Shown: piece by piece, positions 7,826 to 14,911 of the stretch
Layout: every line of letters starts with the position of its first letter
Position numbering within the stretch: position 1 is the stretch's first letter
Origin: Thermoanaerobacterium butyriciformans
Lineage (GTDB): Bacteria > Bacillota > Thermoanaerobacteria > Thermoanaerobacterales > Thermoanaerobacteraceae
NCBI RefSeq assembly: GCF_017874545.1
Contig: NZ_JAGGLT010000034.1
Location: forward strand, 1-39,173
Direction: 5' to 3'
Length of the DNA stretch: 39,173 bases
Program-made: the position numbers and the translations under genes
Notes under the pieces: generated by a model
Seen by the model: the letters and a program-made list of their open reading frames with translations, nothing else
Database searches by the model: none
Told to the model about the DNA's origin: nothing

Positions 7826-8149
7826 TTGATTTACATAAATTATAAAAGCGATAAAAGTGAAATTAAAATCTTAGTATTTATCTTGTTTAGATTGTTCACA
7901 GGTGTTTATGAACCAATCATGGATTATTATCTAAATAGATTACTAAATGATCAATATAGGGCAACTATGTTATCGGTGTATAGTATGGCTGGTTCTATAG
8001 GGGAAATATTAAGTGGCATTTCAATCGGTGCTATTGCAGAAAATAGAGGTATTAGTATAGCATTTTATGCAGGAGCCGTAAGCCTGTTATTTGAATTAAT
8101 TTTATTTTTTGCAATAAATAAGATACACAAATATGAATATTCTGGTTAA
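7826..8149 (+). pseudogene. C-terminal fragment of a second MFS transporter
   Basis: About 107 codons match only the last three or four helices of an MFS protein: a loop with NRLLNDQYRATMLSVYSM, then GEILSGISIGAIAENRG and a final helix ending in INKIHKYE. The complete MFS protein just upstream already has its own C-terminus, so this is not its missing end after a frameshift. No ribosome binding site or convincing start is seen; the TTG at 7826 is only where the frame could open. It is best read as the remnant of a deleted or recombined neighbour. Confidence 0.7.
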
Positions 8150-8185
8150 ATTGGTGGCAGATGTATTGTTTATCAAATAGTACCC

Positions 8186-8216
8186 AAAAATACACTTTAT
8201 AAAGTGTATTTTTTTA
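8186..8216 (+). terminator. Strong palindromic terminator
   Basis: Bases 8186-8213 form a perfect 28-base palindrome centred on TTATAA, beginning AAAAATACAC and ending in T, so it can stop transcription from both sides. It closes the accessory module before the PRC-barrel gene. Confidence 0.85.
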
Positions 8217-8267
8217 TCTTTGTAGGGCAAAATTAATACAAGAAAGAAATTTGAAGGGGGTATTATT

Positions 8268-8783
8268 GTGATTTTTGTAAAAGATATTATAGGTATGCCA
8301 ATAATATCCTCAAAAGATGATAAGATAATAGGTTCCGTCAAAAATGTGCTATATGGCGACTTAAAGGGCAAAATAAAAGGTGTACTTATAGAAGAAGGTG
8401 GAATACTAAAATCATCAAAGATAGTCGAAAATAAAAATATAATAAGTATAAATAAACAGGTGTATATAAATAATAAAGATGCTATAAAAGATTTAGATGT
8501 GAAATCTATAAATGATGTGGAAAATGGCAGCAACGACATAATAAATAAGGATGTTTATGATAATAGGGGCAACTATTGGGGAAAGATATATGACTTGATA
8601 TTAGATGAAAAAGAGCGAATAATACTTTATGCAGAGATTAGCAGGGGATTTTCATTTGACCTATTTAAAGGGCTAAAAATTGTCAACATAGAATGCATTG
8701 AGAAATTTGATGGCAAAATAATCATCAAAGATGGGACAATGTTTTTTACGAGAGGTGGACTTAATAATCTGATTAAAGTTTAG
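8268..8783 (+). CDS. PRC-barrel domain protein
   Basis: A 171-residue protein with two PRC-barrel-like units. The first is at about 3-45 (VKDIIGMPIIS, then IIGSVKNVLYGDLKGKIKGVLIEEGG), the second at about 90-125 (DVYDNRGNYWGKIYDLILDEKERIILYAEISRG). PRC barrels are small beta folds found in RNA-processing and photosynthetic proteins and in many uncharacterised Firmicute proteins; the job here is not known. The start is GTG at 8268 with GAAGGGGG seven bases before it. A 48-residue protein and an AI-2E permease follow closely, and it may act with them at the membrane. Confidence 0.75.
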   Translation: MIFVKDIIGMPIISSKDDKIIGSVKNVLYGDLKGKIKGVLIEEGGILKSSKIVENKNIISINKQVYINNKDAIKDLDVKSINDVENGSNDIINKDVYDNRGNYWGKIYDLILDEKERIILYAEISRGFSFDLFKGLKIVNIECIEKFDGKIIIKDGTMFFTRGGLNNLIKV

Positions 8784-8799
8784 AAATAGGAGGGTTAAA

Positions 8800-8946
8800 A
8801 TGGAAGACAAGGGCAAATATATAAAGGGCTTTTTAGCTGGTGCAGCGTTGACAGCATTTATTATACCGAAAATCAGTTCGAAAAAGGCAATGCAAATGAT
8901 TCAGATTGTTTTATCAAAGATTGCTCGTAGAGCAAATAAAATGTAA
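8800..8946 (+). CDS. 48-residue YtxH-like small membrane protein
   Basis: A short gene that length cut-offs miss. It has a good ribosome binding site (AGGAGGG about five bases before the ATG). The product starts MEDKGKYIKGFLAGAALTAF, so one glycine/alanine-rich hydrophobic helix at about 10-23, followed by a basic amphipathic tail (KISSKKAM, then IARRANKM). This resembles the start of YtxH-type proteins. It sits 16 bases after the PRC-barrel gene, and its stop codon touches a terminator. Function unknown. Confidence 0.7.
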   Translation: MEDKGKYIKGFLAGAALTAFIIPKISSKKAMQMIQIVLSKIARRANKM

Positions 8947-8969
8947 AGGGCTTTTAGCCCTTTTATTTT
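8945..8969 (+). terminator. Terminator after the 48-residue gene
   Basis: AAAGGGC at 8945-8951 pairs with GCCCTTT at 8957-8963, followed by a T-rich tail. It begins inside the stop codon, and the next ribosome binding site starts two bases after it, so some read-through into the permease gene is likely. Confidence 0.7.
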
Positions 8970-8983
8970 AAAAGGTGTTTTAC

Positions 8984-10015
8984 ATGAGAATAAACAAAAA
9001 ATATATTACATATATCATAACAATAATTATTGTAATTCTTTTTTTGTATTTTGCATTTAAAAATATAGATAAAATCAAAGAAATATTGTTCCCTATTTTT
9101 ATTTCTATTTTGATTGCTTACCTTATGAATCCTTTTGTATTATTTTTTGAAGATAAAGGCATAAAAAGGGTGCAATCGATAATAATTGTATATTTTTTGT
9201 TGTTATGTATTATAGTATTAACTGTGTTATTTATATTTCCAATAATAACTAATGAAATGTCAAATCTTTTTAAAATGCTTCCCGGATATATTGATGATCT
9301 AACATATAAAATTAATGATATCAAAAATAATTATTTAGCATATATGCCAAAAGAATTTAGCACTGTACTGGTAAAACGTACTAATATGCTCAATAAAGAA
9401 ATTGCATTCATGATAGATGCAGCAATACAAAGCATTATTTCACTGACAGGTCATATATTAAATTTGATATTGACACCTATCATTACATTTTATCTATTAA
9501 AAGATAAAGATATATTAAAAAGTGAGATAAAAGAGATAATTCCTGAGAAGATGAGAGGAAGATTTTCAAAGATATTAAAAGATTTAGACGGTGTTATGAG
9601 TAAATACATAAGAGGTCAAATATATATTTCTGTTGTTGTAACTATCCTTACATCAATAGGACTTATGATAATAAAAGTAAAATATTCAGTGTTGATAGGT
9701 ATTTTAGCTGGAATTTTAAATATAATACCATATTTTGGACCAATACTGGGATCTATTCCTGCCATTATGATGGGACTTATTGATTCTCTTTACAAAGGTA
9801 TTTGGGCATTTATCATATTTTTCTTAGTACAGCAAATTGAAAGCGCATTTTTTGCGCCCAAAATCATGAGCGATAGCGTAGATCTGCATCCTATAACTGT
9901 AATAGTTGCACTTTTATTTGGAGAACAATTTTTTGGGATATGGGGGATGCTTTTGTCTGTTCCTGTTGTGGCTATGGTTAAAGTTATATTAAAAGACGTT
10001 TTTATCGAGGTATAA
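8984..10015 (+). CDS. AI-2E family transporter (permease)
   Basis: A 343-residue membrane protein of the AI-2E exporter-like superfamily (YueF/YtvI type). It has paired N-terminal helices, a soluble central part (about 85-150), and the conserved C-terminal block with IIPYFGPILGSIPA and the helix ending FGIWGMLLSVPVVAMVKVI. Members move diverse solutes or ions; the name does not prove autoinducer export. The ATG at 8984 has AAAGGTG six bases upstream. In many clostridia such a gene lies just before alaS, as here. Confidence 0.85.
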   Translation: MRINKKYITYIITIIIVILFLYFAFKNIDKIKEILFPIFISILIAYLMNPFVLFFEDKGIKRVQSIIIVYFLLLCIIVLTVLFIFPIITNEMSNLFKMLPGYIDDLTYKINDIKNNYLAYMPKEFSTVLVKRTNMLNKEIAFMIDAAIQSIISLTGHILNLILTPIITFYLLKDKDILKSEIKEIIPEKMRGRFSKILKDLDGVMSKYIRGQIYISVVVTILTSIGLMIIKVKYSVLIGILAGILNIIPYFGPILGSIPAIMMGLIDSLYKGIWAFIIFFLVQQIESAFFAPKIMSDSVDLHPITVIVALLFGEQFFGIWGMLLSVPVVAMVKVILKDVFIEV

Positions 10016-10024
10016 TAGCAATTG

Positions 10025-10053
10025 TTGACTTTAATTAGGCTTTCTTGTAAAAT
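10025..10053 (+). promoter_or_regulatory. Promoter of alaS
   Basis: TTGACT at 10025-10030, a 17-base spacer and TAAAAT at 10048-10053. Transcription would begin near 10060. Confidence 0.7.
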
Positions 10054-10078
10054 ATACATAAAAAGAGAAGGTATTTGC

Positions 10079-10100
10079 CGTCCCTTGCGGACGTTTTTTT
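10079..10100 (+). terminator. Terminator hairpin inside the alaS leader
   Basis: CGTCC and GGACG form a stem with a five-base loop, followed by seven T. It stands downstream of the predicted alaS promoter, so it could act as an attenuator; equally it may simply end the permease transcript. Confidence 0.75.
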
Positions 10101-10121
10101 GTAAACTTAAGGAGGATATAT

Positions 10122-12761
10122 ATGGAAAAACTCGGAATGAATGAGATAAGGGAGAAGTATCTAAGTTTTTTTGAAAGTAAAGGGCATTTAAGATTGCCAA
10201 GTTTTTCACTTGTGCCTAAAAATGATAAAAGTTTATTGCTTATTAACGCGGGAATGGCTCCTTTGAAACCGTATTTTACAGGGAAGGAAATTCCACCAAG
10301 AAAAAGAGTTACTACATGCCAAAAGTGTATTAGAACTCCTGATATAGATAGAGTTGGAAAAACGGCAAGGCATGGGACTTTTTTTGAAATGCTGGGCAAT
10401 TTTTCTTTTGGCGATTATTTTAAAAAAGAGGCAATACCATGGGCGTGGGAGTTTGTGACGAAGGTTTTGGAATTGCCGGAAGACAGACTATGGGTAACTG
10501 TATATGAAAACGATGATGAGGCTTACGATATATGGAATAAAGTTGTAGGACTTCCGCCTGAGAGAATCGTCAGAATGGGTAAAGAAGATAATTTTTGGGA
10601 GATTGGCACAGGTCCGTGTGGGCCGTGTTCTGAAATATATTTTGACAGAGGTGAGGAAAAGGGTTGTGGGAAGCCAACTTGCGGCGTTGGCTGTGATTGC
10701 GACAGATTCATAGAATTTTGGAACCTTGTATTTACTCAGTTTGACAAAGATTCAGAGGGTAATTACAACCCATTGCCAAAACCAAATATAGATACAGGTA
10801 TGGGGCTTGAGAGAATGGCTACAATTATGCAGGGCGTTGATAGCATTTTTGACGTTGACGTTATACGTGGGATTACTGATTATGTTGGCGAGATGGCGGG
10901 CGTGAAATACGGAGACGACAAGAAAAACGATGTATCCTTAAGGGTTATAACTGACCATATCAGAGGGGTTACTTTCATGATTTCTGATGGAATATTGCCA
11001 TCAAATGAAGGCAGAGGATATGTTTTAAGAAGGATATTGAGAAGAGCTGCAAGATATGGAAAATTATTAGGACTTGATAGGCCATTCTTACATAATGTTG
11101 TAGATGTTGTTGTAGAGCATTATTCTGGAGCATATCCTGAACTTATAGAAAGGAAAGATTATATAAAGAAAGTAATAAAAAAAGAAGAAGAAAGATTTAA
11201 AGAAACAATTGATCAGGGGTTAGGTATACTTGATGAGTATATAAACGATCTTAAATCCGAAGGGAAAACTGTCCTTGAAGGAAATAAGGCATTTAAATTA
11301 TATGATACTTATGGTTTTCCTATAGAACTTACAAAAGAAATACTTAATGAGTCAGGTATGACGGTAGATGAAGATGAATACCAAAAAGAGTTGGAAAAAC
11401 AGAGATTAAGGGCTAGAAGTAGCAGGAAAGAAGACAATGCTCTTTGGGAAAAAGACATTTATTCAACACTGAAAGATATAGAAACAAAATTTGTAGGCTA
11501 TGACTCAGTAAAGTCAGATGCTAAAGTTTTGGCTATTATAAAGGATAATGAGCTTGTTGATTCTGCTGAAGCTGGAGAAGAAGTAAATGTGGTTTTGGAT
11601 GTGACGCCATTTTATGCTGAAAGCGGTGGGCAAGTTGGTGATAAAGGTGTTATAAAAAATGAAGATGTTCTTGTCAATATAAAAGATTGTAAAAAGGCTG
11701 GTGGAAACAAGTTTGTTCATATAGGTACTGTTGAAAGAGGTATTTTAAGCGTAGGTGACACAGTTGAAGCTTTGATAGACAAGAAGAATAGACTTAGTAC
11801 AGCTAGAAATCACACTGCAACACATTTGCTTCATAGCGCATTAAGAAAGTTTATAGGCGATCATGTACATCAGGCGGGATCTCTGGTTACACCAGAAAGG
11901 CTCAGATTTGATTTTACCCATTATCAAGCACTTACTGATGAAGAAATTAAGACAATAGAAAATGAGGTTAACGAGAAAATATACGAAAACATTGATGTTT
12001 CGGTTGAAATTATGTCACAAGATGAGGCATTAAAAAAAGGCGCTATGGCATTATTTCAAGAAAAGTACGGTGATGTTGTCAGAGTCGTAAATGTATCAGA
12101 TTACAGCAAAGAGCTATGCGGAGGAACTCATGTAAATAATACAGGAAATATAGGAGTGTTCAAAATTATTTCAGAAAGTGGTGTTGCTGCAGGTATCAGG
12201 AGGATAGAAGCTGTAACTGGGATAAATGCAATAAAGTATTTAAATGAAAAAGAGGAAATAATAGCTAATGTTGGTCAAATCCTTAAAGTTAATGAGAAAG
12301 ACATTGTGAATAGGATTATTGGGTTGAGTCAAACTATAAAGGACTATGAAAAACAGATAGAGCAGTTGAAAGCAAAAATTGTTTTGTCTACATCTGAGAG
12401 ATTAGCTAATTTAGCAGTGGACTTTAATGGGGTGAAATTTATTAGCGCTGTACTAAATGATTTAGATGTAGATGAACTGAAAATGTTGGGCGATATACTT
12501 AAAGACAAATTAAAGAGTGCTGTCTTAGTATTTGCCACAATAAGAAATGGAAAAATTAATTTTGTAGGAATGGCTACAAAAGACACAGTTAAATTTGGTA
12601 TAAATGTTGGAACTATTATAAAAGAAGTGTGTCAAGTTGCAGAAGGAAAGGGCGGCGGAAGACCTGATATGGCACAAGGCGTTGGTAATAACCTAGATAA
12701 AGTTGACGAAGCTTTGAACGTATCAAAAATGTTGGTTAAGGAAAAACTTCAAACAATATAA
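10122..12761 (+). CDS. alaS: Alanyl-tRNA synthetase
   Basis: An 879-residue class II synthetase that charges tRNA-Ala. The catalytic core has [13 protein letters not shown] (motif 2 region), [16 protein letters not shown] and GLERMA (motif 3 region). The editing domain carries the zinc site HTATH (H564, H568) with C666 and H670 in CGGTH. The C-Ala domain ends with [10 protein letters not shown]. All parts are present and the length is standard. AAGGAGG precedes the ATG. Its order alaS, DUF965, ruvX, DUF1292 is the conserved Firmicute arrangement seen in Bacillus (alaS-yrzL-yrrK-yrzB). Confidence 0.98.
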   Translation: MEKLGMNEIREKYLSFFESKGHLRLPSFSLVPKNDKSLLLINAGMAPLKPYFTGKEIPPRKRVTTCQKCIRTPDIDRVGKTARHGTFFEMLGNFSFGDYFKKEAIPWAWEFVTKVLELPEDRLWVTVYENDDEAYDIWNKVVGLPPERIVRMGKEDNFWEIGTGPCGPCSEIYFDRGEEKGCGKPTCGVGCDCDRFIEFWNLVFTQFDKDSEGNYNPLPKPNIDTGMGLERMATIMQGVDSIFDVDVIRGITDYVGEMAGVKYGDDKKNDVSLRVITDHIRGVTFMISDGILPSNEGRGYVLRRILRRAARYGKLLGLDRPFLHNVVDVVVEHYSGAYPELIERKDYIKKVIKKEEERFKETIDQGLGILDEYINDLKSEGKTVLEGNKAFKLYDTYGFPIELTKEILNESGMTVDEDEYQKELEKQRLRARSSRKEDNALWEKDIYSTLKDIETKFVGYDSVKSDAKVLAIIKDNELVDSAEAGEEVNVVLDVTPFYAESGGQVGDKGVIKNEDVLVNIKDCKKAGGNKFVHIGTVERGILSVGDTVEALIDKKNRLSTARNHTATHLLHSALRKFIGDHVHQAGSLVTPERLRFDFTHYQALTDEEIKTIENEVNEKIYENIDVSVEIMSQDEALKKGAMALFQEKYGDVVRVVNVSDYSKELCGGTHVNNTGNIGVFKIISESGVAAGIRRIEAVTGINAIKYLNEKEEIIANVGQILKVNEKDIVNRIIGLSQTIKDYEKQIEQLKAKIVLSTSERLANLAVDFNGVKFISAVLNDLDVDELKMLGDILKDKLKSAVLVFATIRNGKINFVGMATKDTVKFGINVGTIIKEVCQVAEGKGGGRPDMAQGVGNNLDKVDEALNVSKMLVKEKLQTI

Positions 12762-12769
12762 ACTTAAAC

Positions 12770-12797
12770 TTGACTTGTGTTCATCATTTAATATATT
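12770..12797 (+). promoter_or_regulatory. Possible promoter of the ireB-ruvX unit
   Basis: TTGACT at 12770-12775, a 16-base spacer and TATATT at 12792-12797. The -10 box lies in the left arm of the large palindrome described next. Confidence 0.45.
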
Positions 12798-12821
12798 ATA
12801 AACGTATAATATATTAAATGA
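12784..12821. repeat. Perfect 38-base inverted repeat after alaS
   Basis: The arm TCATTTAATATATTATA (12784-12800) is matched exactly by its reverse complement at 12805-12821 across a four-base loop (aacg). Almost all A/T, no T-tract after it. It covers a predicted -10 box and ends ten bases before the ribosome binding site of the next gene. It may be an operator, an mRNA end or a cruciform; the role is not known. Confidence 0.75.
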
Positions 12822-12843
12822 AAATCCCATAGAGGTGATAAAA

Positions 12844-13095
12844 ATGACTGACCGCAATGATGAAACCGTAAGATTTCATTTTGAAAATGAAGACAATAAA
12901 GCTGAAGATATATTAAAGTCAGTTTATGATGCTTTATTAGAGAAGGGATATAATCCTATAAATCAGATAGTGGGTTATATTCTATCAGGTGATCCTACAT
13001 ATATCACTAGCCATAAAAATGCTAGAAATCTCATAAGAAAGATTGAAAGAGATGAATTAGTAGAAGAACTTGTTAAAAATTATCTTGAAAAATAG
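12844..13095 (+). CDS. IreB family regulatory phosphoprotein (DUF965, UPF0297)
   Basis: A small 83-residue protein with the family core [21 protein letters not shown] and [20 protein letters not shown]. In Enterococcus the homologue IreB is phosphorylated by the PASTA kinase IreK and affects cephalosporin resistance; Bacillus YrzL is the counterpart. Threonines near the N-terminus (T3 and the T of DETVRF) are the type of site the kinase uses in that species. The ATG at 12844 has AGAGGTG six bases before it; the in-frame GTG at 12835 lies within that site. Followed by ruvX, the usual neighbour. Confidence 0.9.
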   Translation: MTDRNDETVRFHFENEDNKAEDILKSVYDALLEKGYNPINQIVGYILSGDPTYITSHKNARNLIRKIERDELVEELVKNYLEK

Positions 13096-13101
13096 AATTT
13101 A

Positions 13102-13123
13102 GCCTCACACTGTGGTGTGGGGC
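13102..13123 (+). repeat. Intercistronic hairpin before ruvX
   Basis: GCCTCACAC pairs with GTGTGGGGC over a TGTG loop: nine pairs, one a wobble. No T-run follows, so it is not a typical terminator; an mRNA processing or stabilising hairpin is more likely. Confidence 0.55.
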
Positions 13124-13151
13124 ATATTGCATTTGATTGGGGAGAATAAAA

Positions 13152-13574
13152 TTGCGTACTATAGGTTTAGATGTTGGCGATAAGACGATTGGAGTTGCTA
13201 TAAGTGATCCATCAGGTTTAATAGCACAGGGAATAAAAACTATTAAAAGGTCAAATCTAGATGATGATATACAAGAAATTAATAAAATTATAAATAGTTT
13301 CAAAGCTGAAGAAATTGTTGTAGGCTTTCCTAAAAATATGAATGGAACTATAGGACCTCAAGGGCAGAAGGTCATTAATTTTGTGGAAATTCTGAAAAAA
13401 GAAATAGATTTGCCTATATTGTTGTGGGATGAAAGATTAACGACGGTTGAGGCAAACAGAATGCTTATTGAAGGCGCAGATATGAGAAGAGATAAGAGGA
13501 AAAAAGTTATAGACAAATTAGCCGCAACAATTATTTTACAGGGATATCTTGATCATAAAAGGAAATTAATTTAA
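13152..13574 (+). CDS. ruvX: Holliday junction resolvase RuvX (YqgF family)
   Basis: A 140-residue RNase H-fold nuclease. The first acidic site is in [16 protein letters not shown] (D7), the second in DERLTTVEA and the last in KKVIDKLAA, the usual three. YqgF homologues resolve Holliday junctions and, in Escherichia coli, help 16S rRNA 5'-end maturation, so the RNA role is possible too. The TTG at 13152 is preceded at six bases by GGGGAGA; an earlier TTG at 13137 overlaps that site. The length equals the family norm only with the later start. Confidence 0.93.
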   Translation: MRTIGLDVGDKTIGVAISDPSGLIAQGIKTIKRSNLDDDIQEINKIINSFKAEEIVVGFPKNMNGTIGPQGQKVINFVEILKKEIDLPILLWDERLTTVEANRMLIEGADMRRDKRKKVIDKLAATIILQGYLDHKRKLI

Positions 13575-13575
13575 C

Positions 13576-13604
13576 TTGACAGGAAATTTTTTGTATAATA
13601 CAAT
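13576..13604 (+). promoter_or_regulatory. Promoter of the DUF1292 gene
   Basis: TTGACA at 13576-13581, a 17-base spacer and TACAAT at 13599-13604. It begins two bases after the ruvX stop codon. Confidence 0.7.
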
Positions 13605-13639
13605 GAGATTATCCTGATAGAAGAAATGAGGTGATTTTT

Positions 13640-13948
13640 TTGGATAACGAACTTAATAATGACATTATTGAGCTTATTGACGAGGACGGAAATGAAGTAG
13701 ACTTTGAACTTATTTCATCTTTTGAACTTGATGATACGAGATATGCTGTTGTTGCACCGGTTGATAGCGATAGTGATGACGCATATATTTTGAGAGTTGA
13801 ACAAGATGAAAATGGCGAAGACATATTCGTTGGGATAGAAGACGAAGATGAATTTAATGATGTAGTAGAAGCATATAATGAATTGATGGAAGAGTATGAT
13901 TGTGATTGTTGCGATGATGACTGTGATCATGACCACGACAACGAATAG
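13640..13948 (+). CDS. DUF1292 acidic protein (YrzB-like) with Cys/His tail
   Basis: A 102-residue, very acidic protein. The DUF1292 core runs from IIELIDEDGNEVDFELISSF to YAVVAPVD, then YILRVEQDENGE and a helical stretch. The family always sits near ruvX and alaS in Firmicutes, but its function is unknown. The last 17 residues are unusual: YDCDCCDDDCDHDHDNE, with four Cys and two His among aspartates, which could hold a metal ion. TTG at 13640 follows GAGGTGA at five bases; a GTG at 13631 overlaps the site. A promoter lies just upstream and a terminator just after, so it is transcribed alone. Confidence 0.85.
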   Translation: MDNELNNDIIELIDEDGNEVDFELISSFELDDTRYAVVAPVDSDSDDAYILRVEQDENGEDIFVGIEDEDEFNDVVEAYNELMEEYDCDCCDDDCDHDHDNE

Positions 13949-13976
13949 ATATACCTATTTAGGTATATCTTTTTTA
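13948..13976 (+). terminator. Terminator after the DUF1292 gene
   Basis: GATATACCT and AGGTATATC pair perfectly over a four-base loop, followed by six T. Confidence 0.9.
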
Positions 13977-14314
13977 ATATTAGCGAAAAATTAAAATCTC
14001 TAATTATTACAAATATTACCTGGGAAATAACACCATTTTAAATTGCTAATTTCTCACATCTAACCGTTATATTATCACTATAAATATGTTAATTTTCAAA
14101 AAGAATAGTATTAAGCCAATAAATGCCTGCATTTTTCAAATAATTAAGTGCTTATGAAATTTTTGTTTAGTTTCAATTGAAAATATATCTGTTTCTGTGC
14201 TAATATAGGATTATATTCGACTAAAAATTGATTTTATTTTTATAAAAATAGTTGACAATTGAGAATGTTAAGCATAAACTTTTATAAATAGATAAAATGT
14301 AAGGTGGTGAAAAA
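13977..14314 (+). promoter_or_regulatory. Gene-free stretch upstream of fur with two promoters
   Basis: No coding frame of note is seen here. Two promoter candidates are present: TTGAAA at 14177-14182 with TAATAT at 14201-14206 (18 apart), and TTGACA at 14252-14257 with TAAACT at 14275-14280 (17 apart). The first overlaps the perfect palindrome TTTCAATTGAAA at 14171-14182. No clear Fur or PerR box was found. A short AAATG/CATTT hairpin lies near 14122-14135. Possible small RNA; nothing firm. Confidence 0.45.
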
Positions 14315-14755
14315 GTGAACGAAATAGATGATATAAAGGAGAATTTGAAGCAAAAGGGATTTAAGTTGACCACACAGAGAAGGGCAATACTTGACGTTAT
14401 AATAGAAAATCGTGAAAAACATTTGTCATCTGAGGAAATATATGATCTAGTTAAAGAAAAATATCCTGAAATAGGTCTTGCAACAGTGTATAGGACATTG
14501 CAACTGTTTGATGAACTCGGAGTAATTTATAAATTAAATTTTGACGATGGAAGAAGTAGATATGAGCTTTATCATAATGAAGACCATCAACACCATCATT
14601 TAATTTGTTTAAAATGTGGAAGTGTGATAGAAATGGAAGAAGACCTATTAGAAAATTTAGAAGATGCTATAGAGAATACAAAAAATTTTCAAATTGTCGA
14701 TCATAATGTAAAATTTTTTGGATATTGCAGTAAATGTAAACAAAATAAAAATTAG
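14315..14755 (+). CDS. Fur family metal-responsive repressor
   Basis: A 146-residue winged-helix regulator. The DNA-reading helix is in GLATVYRTLQLFDELGV (54-70). The metal-sensing histidines lie in YHNEDHQHHHLIC (86-98), and two CxxC pairs (C98/C101 and C138/C141) give the structural zinc site. The tail FQIVDHNVKFFGYCSKC resembles Fur (iron) more than PerR (peroxide), but metal and target cannot be fixed by sequence. The start is GTG at 14315, with AAGGTGGTGA just upstream. It has its own promoters and a terminator, so it is a single-gene unit. Confidence 0.9.
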   Translation: MNEIDDIKENLKQKGFKLTTQRRAILDVIIENREKHLSSEEIYDLVKEKYPEIGLATVYRTLQLFDELGVIYKLNFDDGRSRYELYHNEDHQHHHLICLKCGSVIEMEEDLLENLEDAIENTKNFQIVDHNVKFFGYCSKCKQNKN

Positions 14756-14786
14756 GCCTGTCGGATTGACAGGCTCAATTTTTTTA
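14756..14786 (+). terminator. Terminator after fur
   Basis: GCCTGTC and GACAGGC form a perfect seven-pair stem; seven T follow after a four-base gap. Confidence 0.85.
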
Positions 14787-14793
14787 TATCTAC

Positions 14794-14822
14794 TTGAAGA
14801 TGACCACCAAATAAAGTATAAT
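14794..14822 (+). promoter_or_regulatory. Promoter of the RNase J operon
   Basis: TTGAAG at 14794-14799, a 17-base spacer and a perfect TATAAT at 14817-14822. The untranslated leader would be about 80 bases. Confidence 0.75.
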
Positions 14823-14911
14823 ACAATTAATTAGTGTGTGTACGGGTAATGTTTTATTGTCGTTGATTAAAATATTATTAGCAATATATAAAAAAGAAGG
14901 GAGATATGTAT

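Noticed and set aside
7812-8149. Frameshifted C-terminus of the preceding MFS gene
   Set aside because: The preceding protein already has a full set of helices at 427 residues, so the fragment must come from another transporter.
10016-10121. T-box leader for alaS
   Set aside because: The gap is only about 100 bases and no T-box sequence or specifier stem is seen; only a terminator hairpin is present.
14245-14310. Fur or PerR box before fur
   Set aside because: Segments such as TGAGAATGTTAAGCAT share only part of the known 7-1-7 or PerR patterns and lack symmetry.
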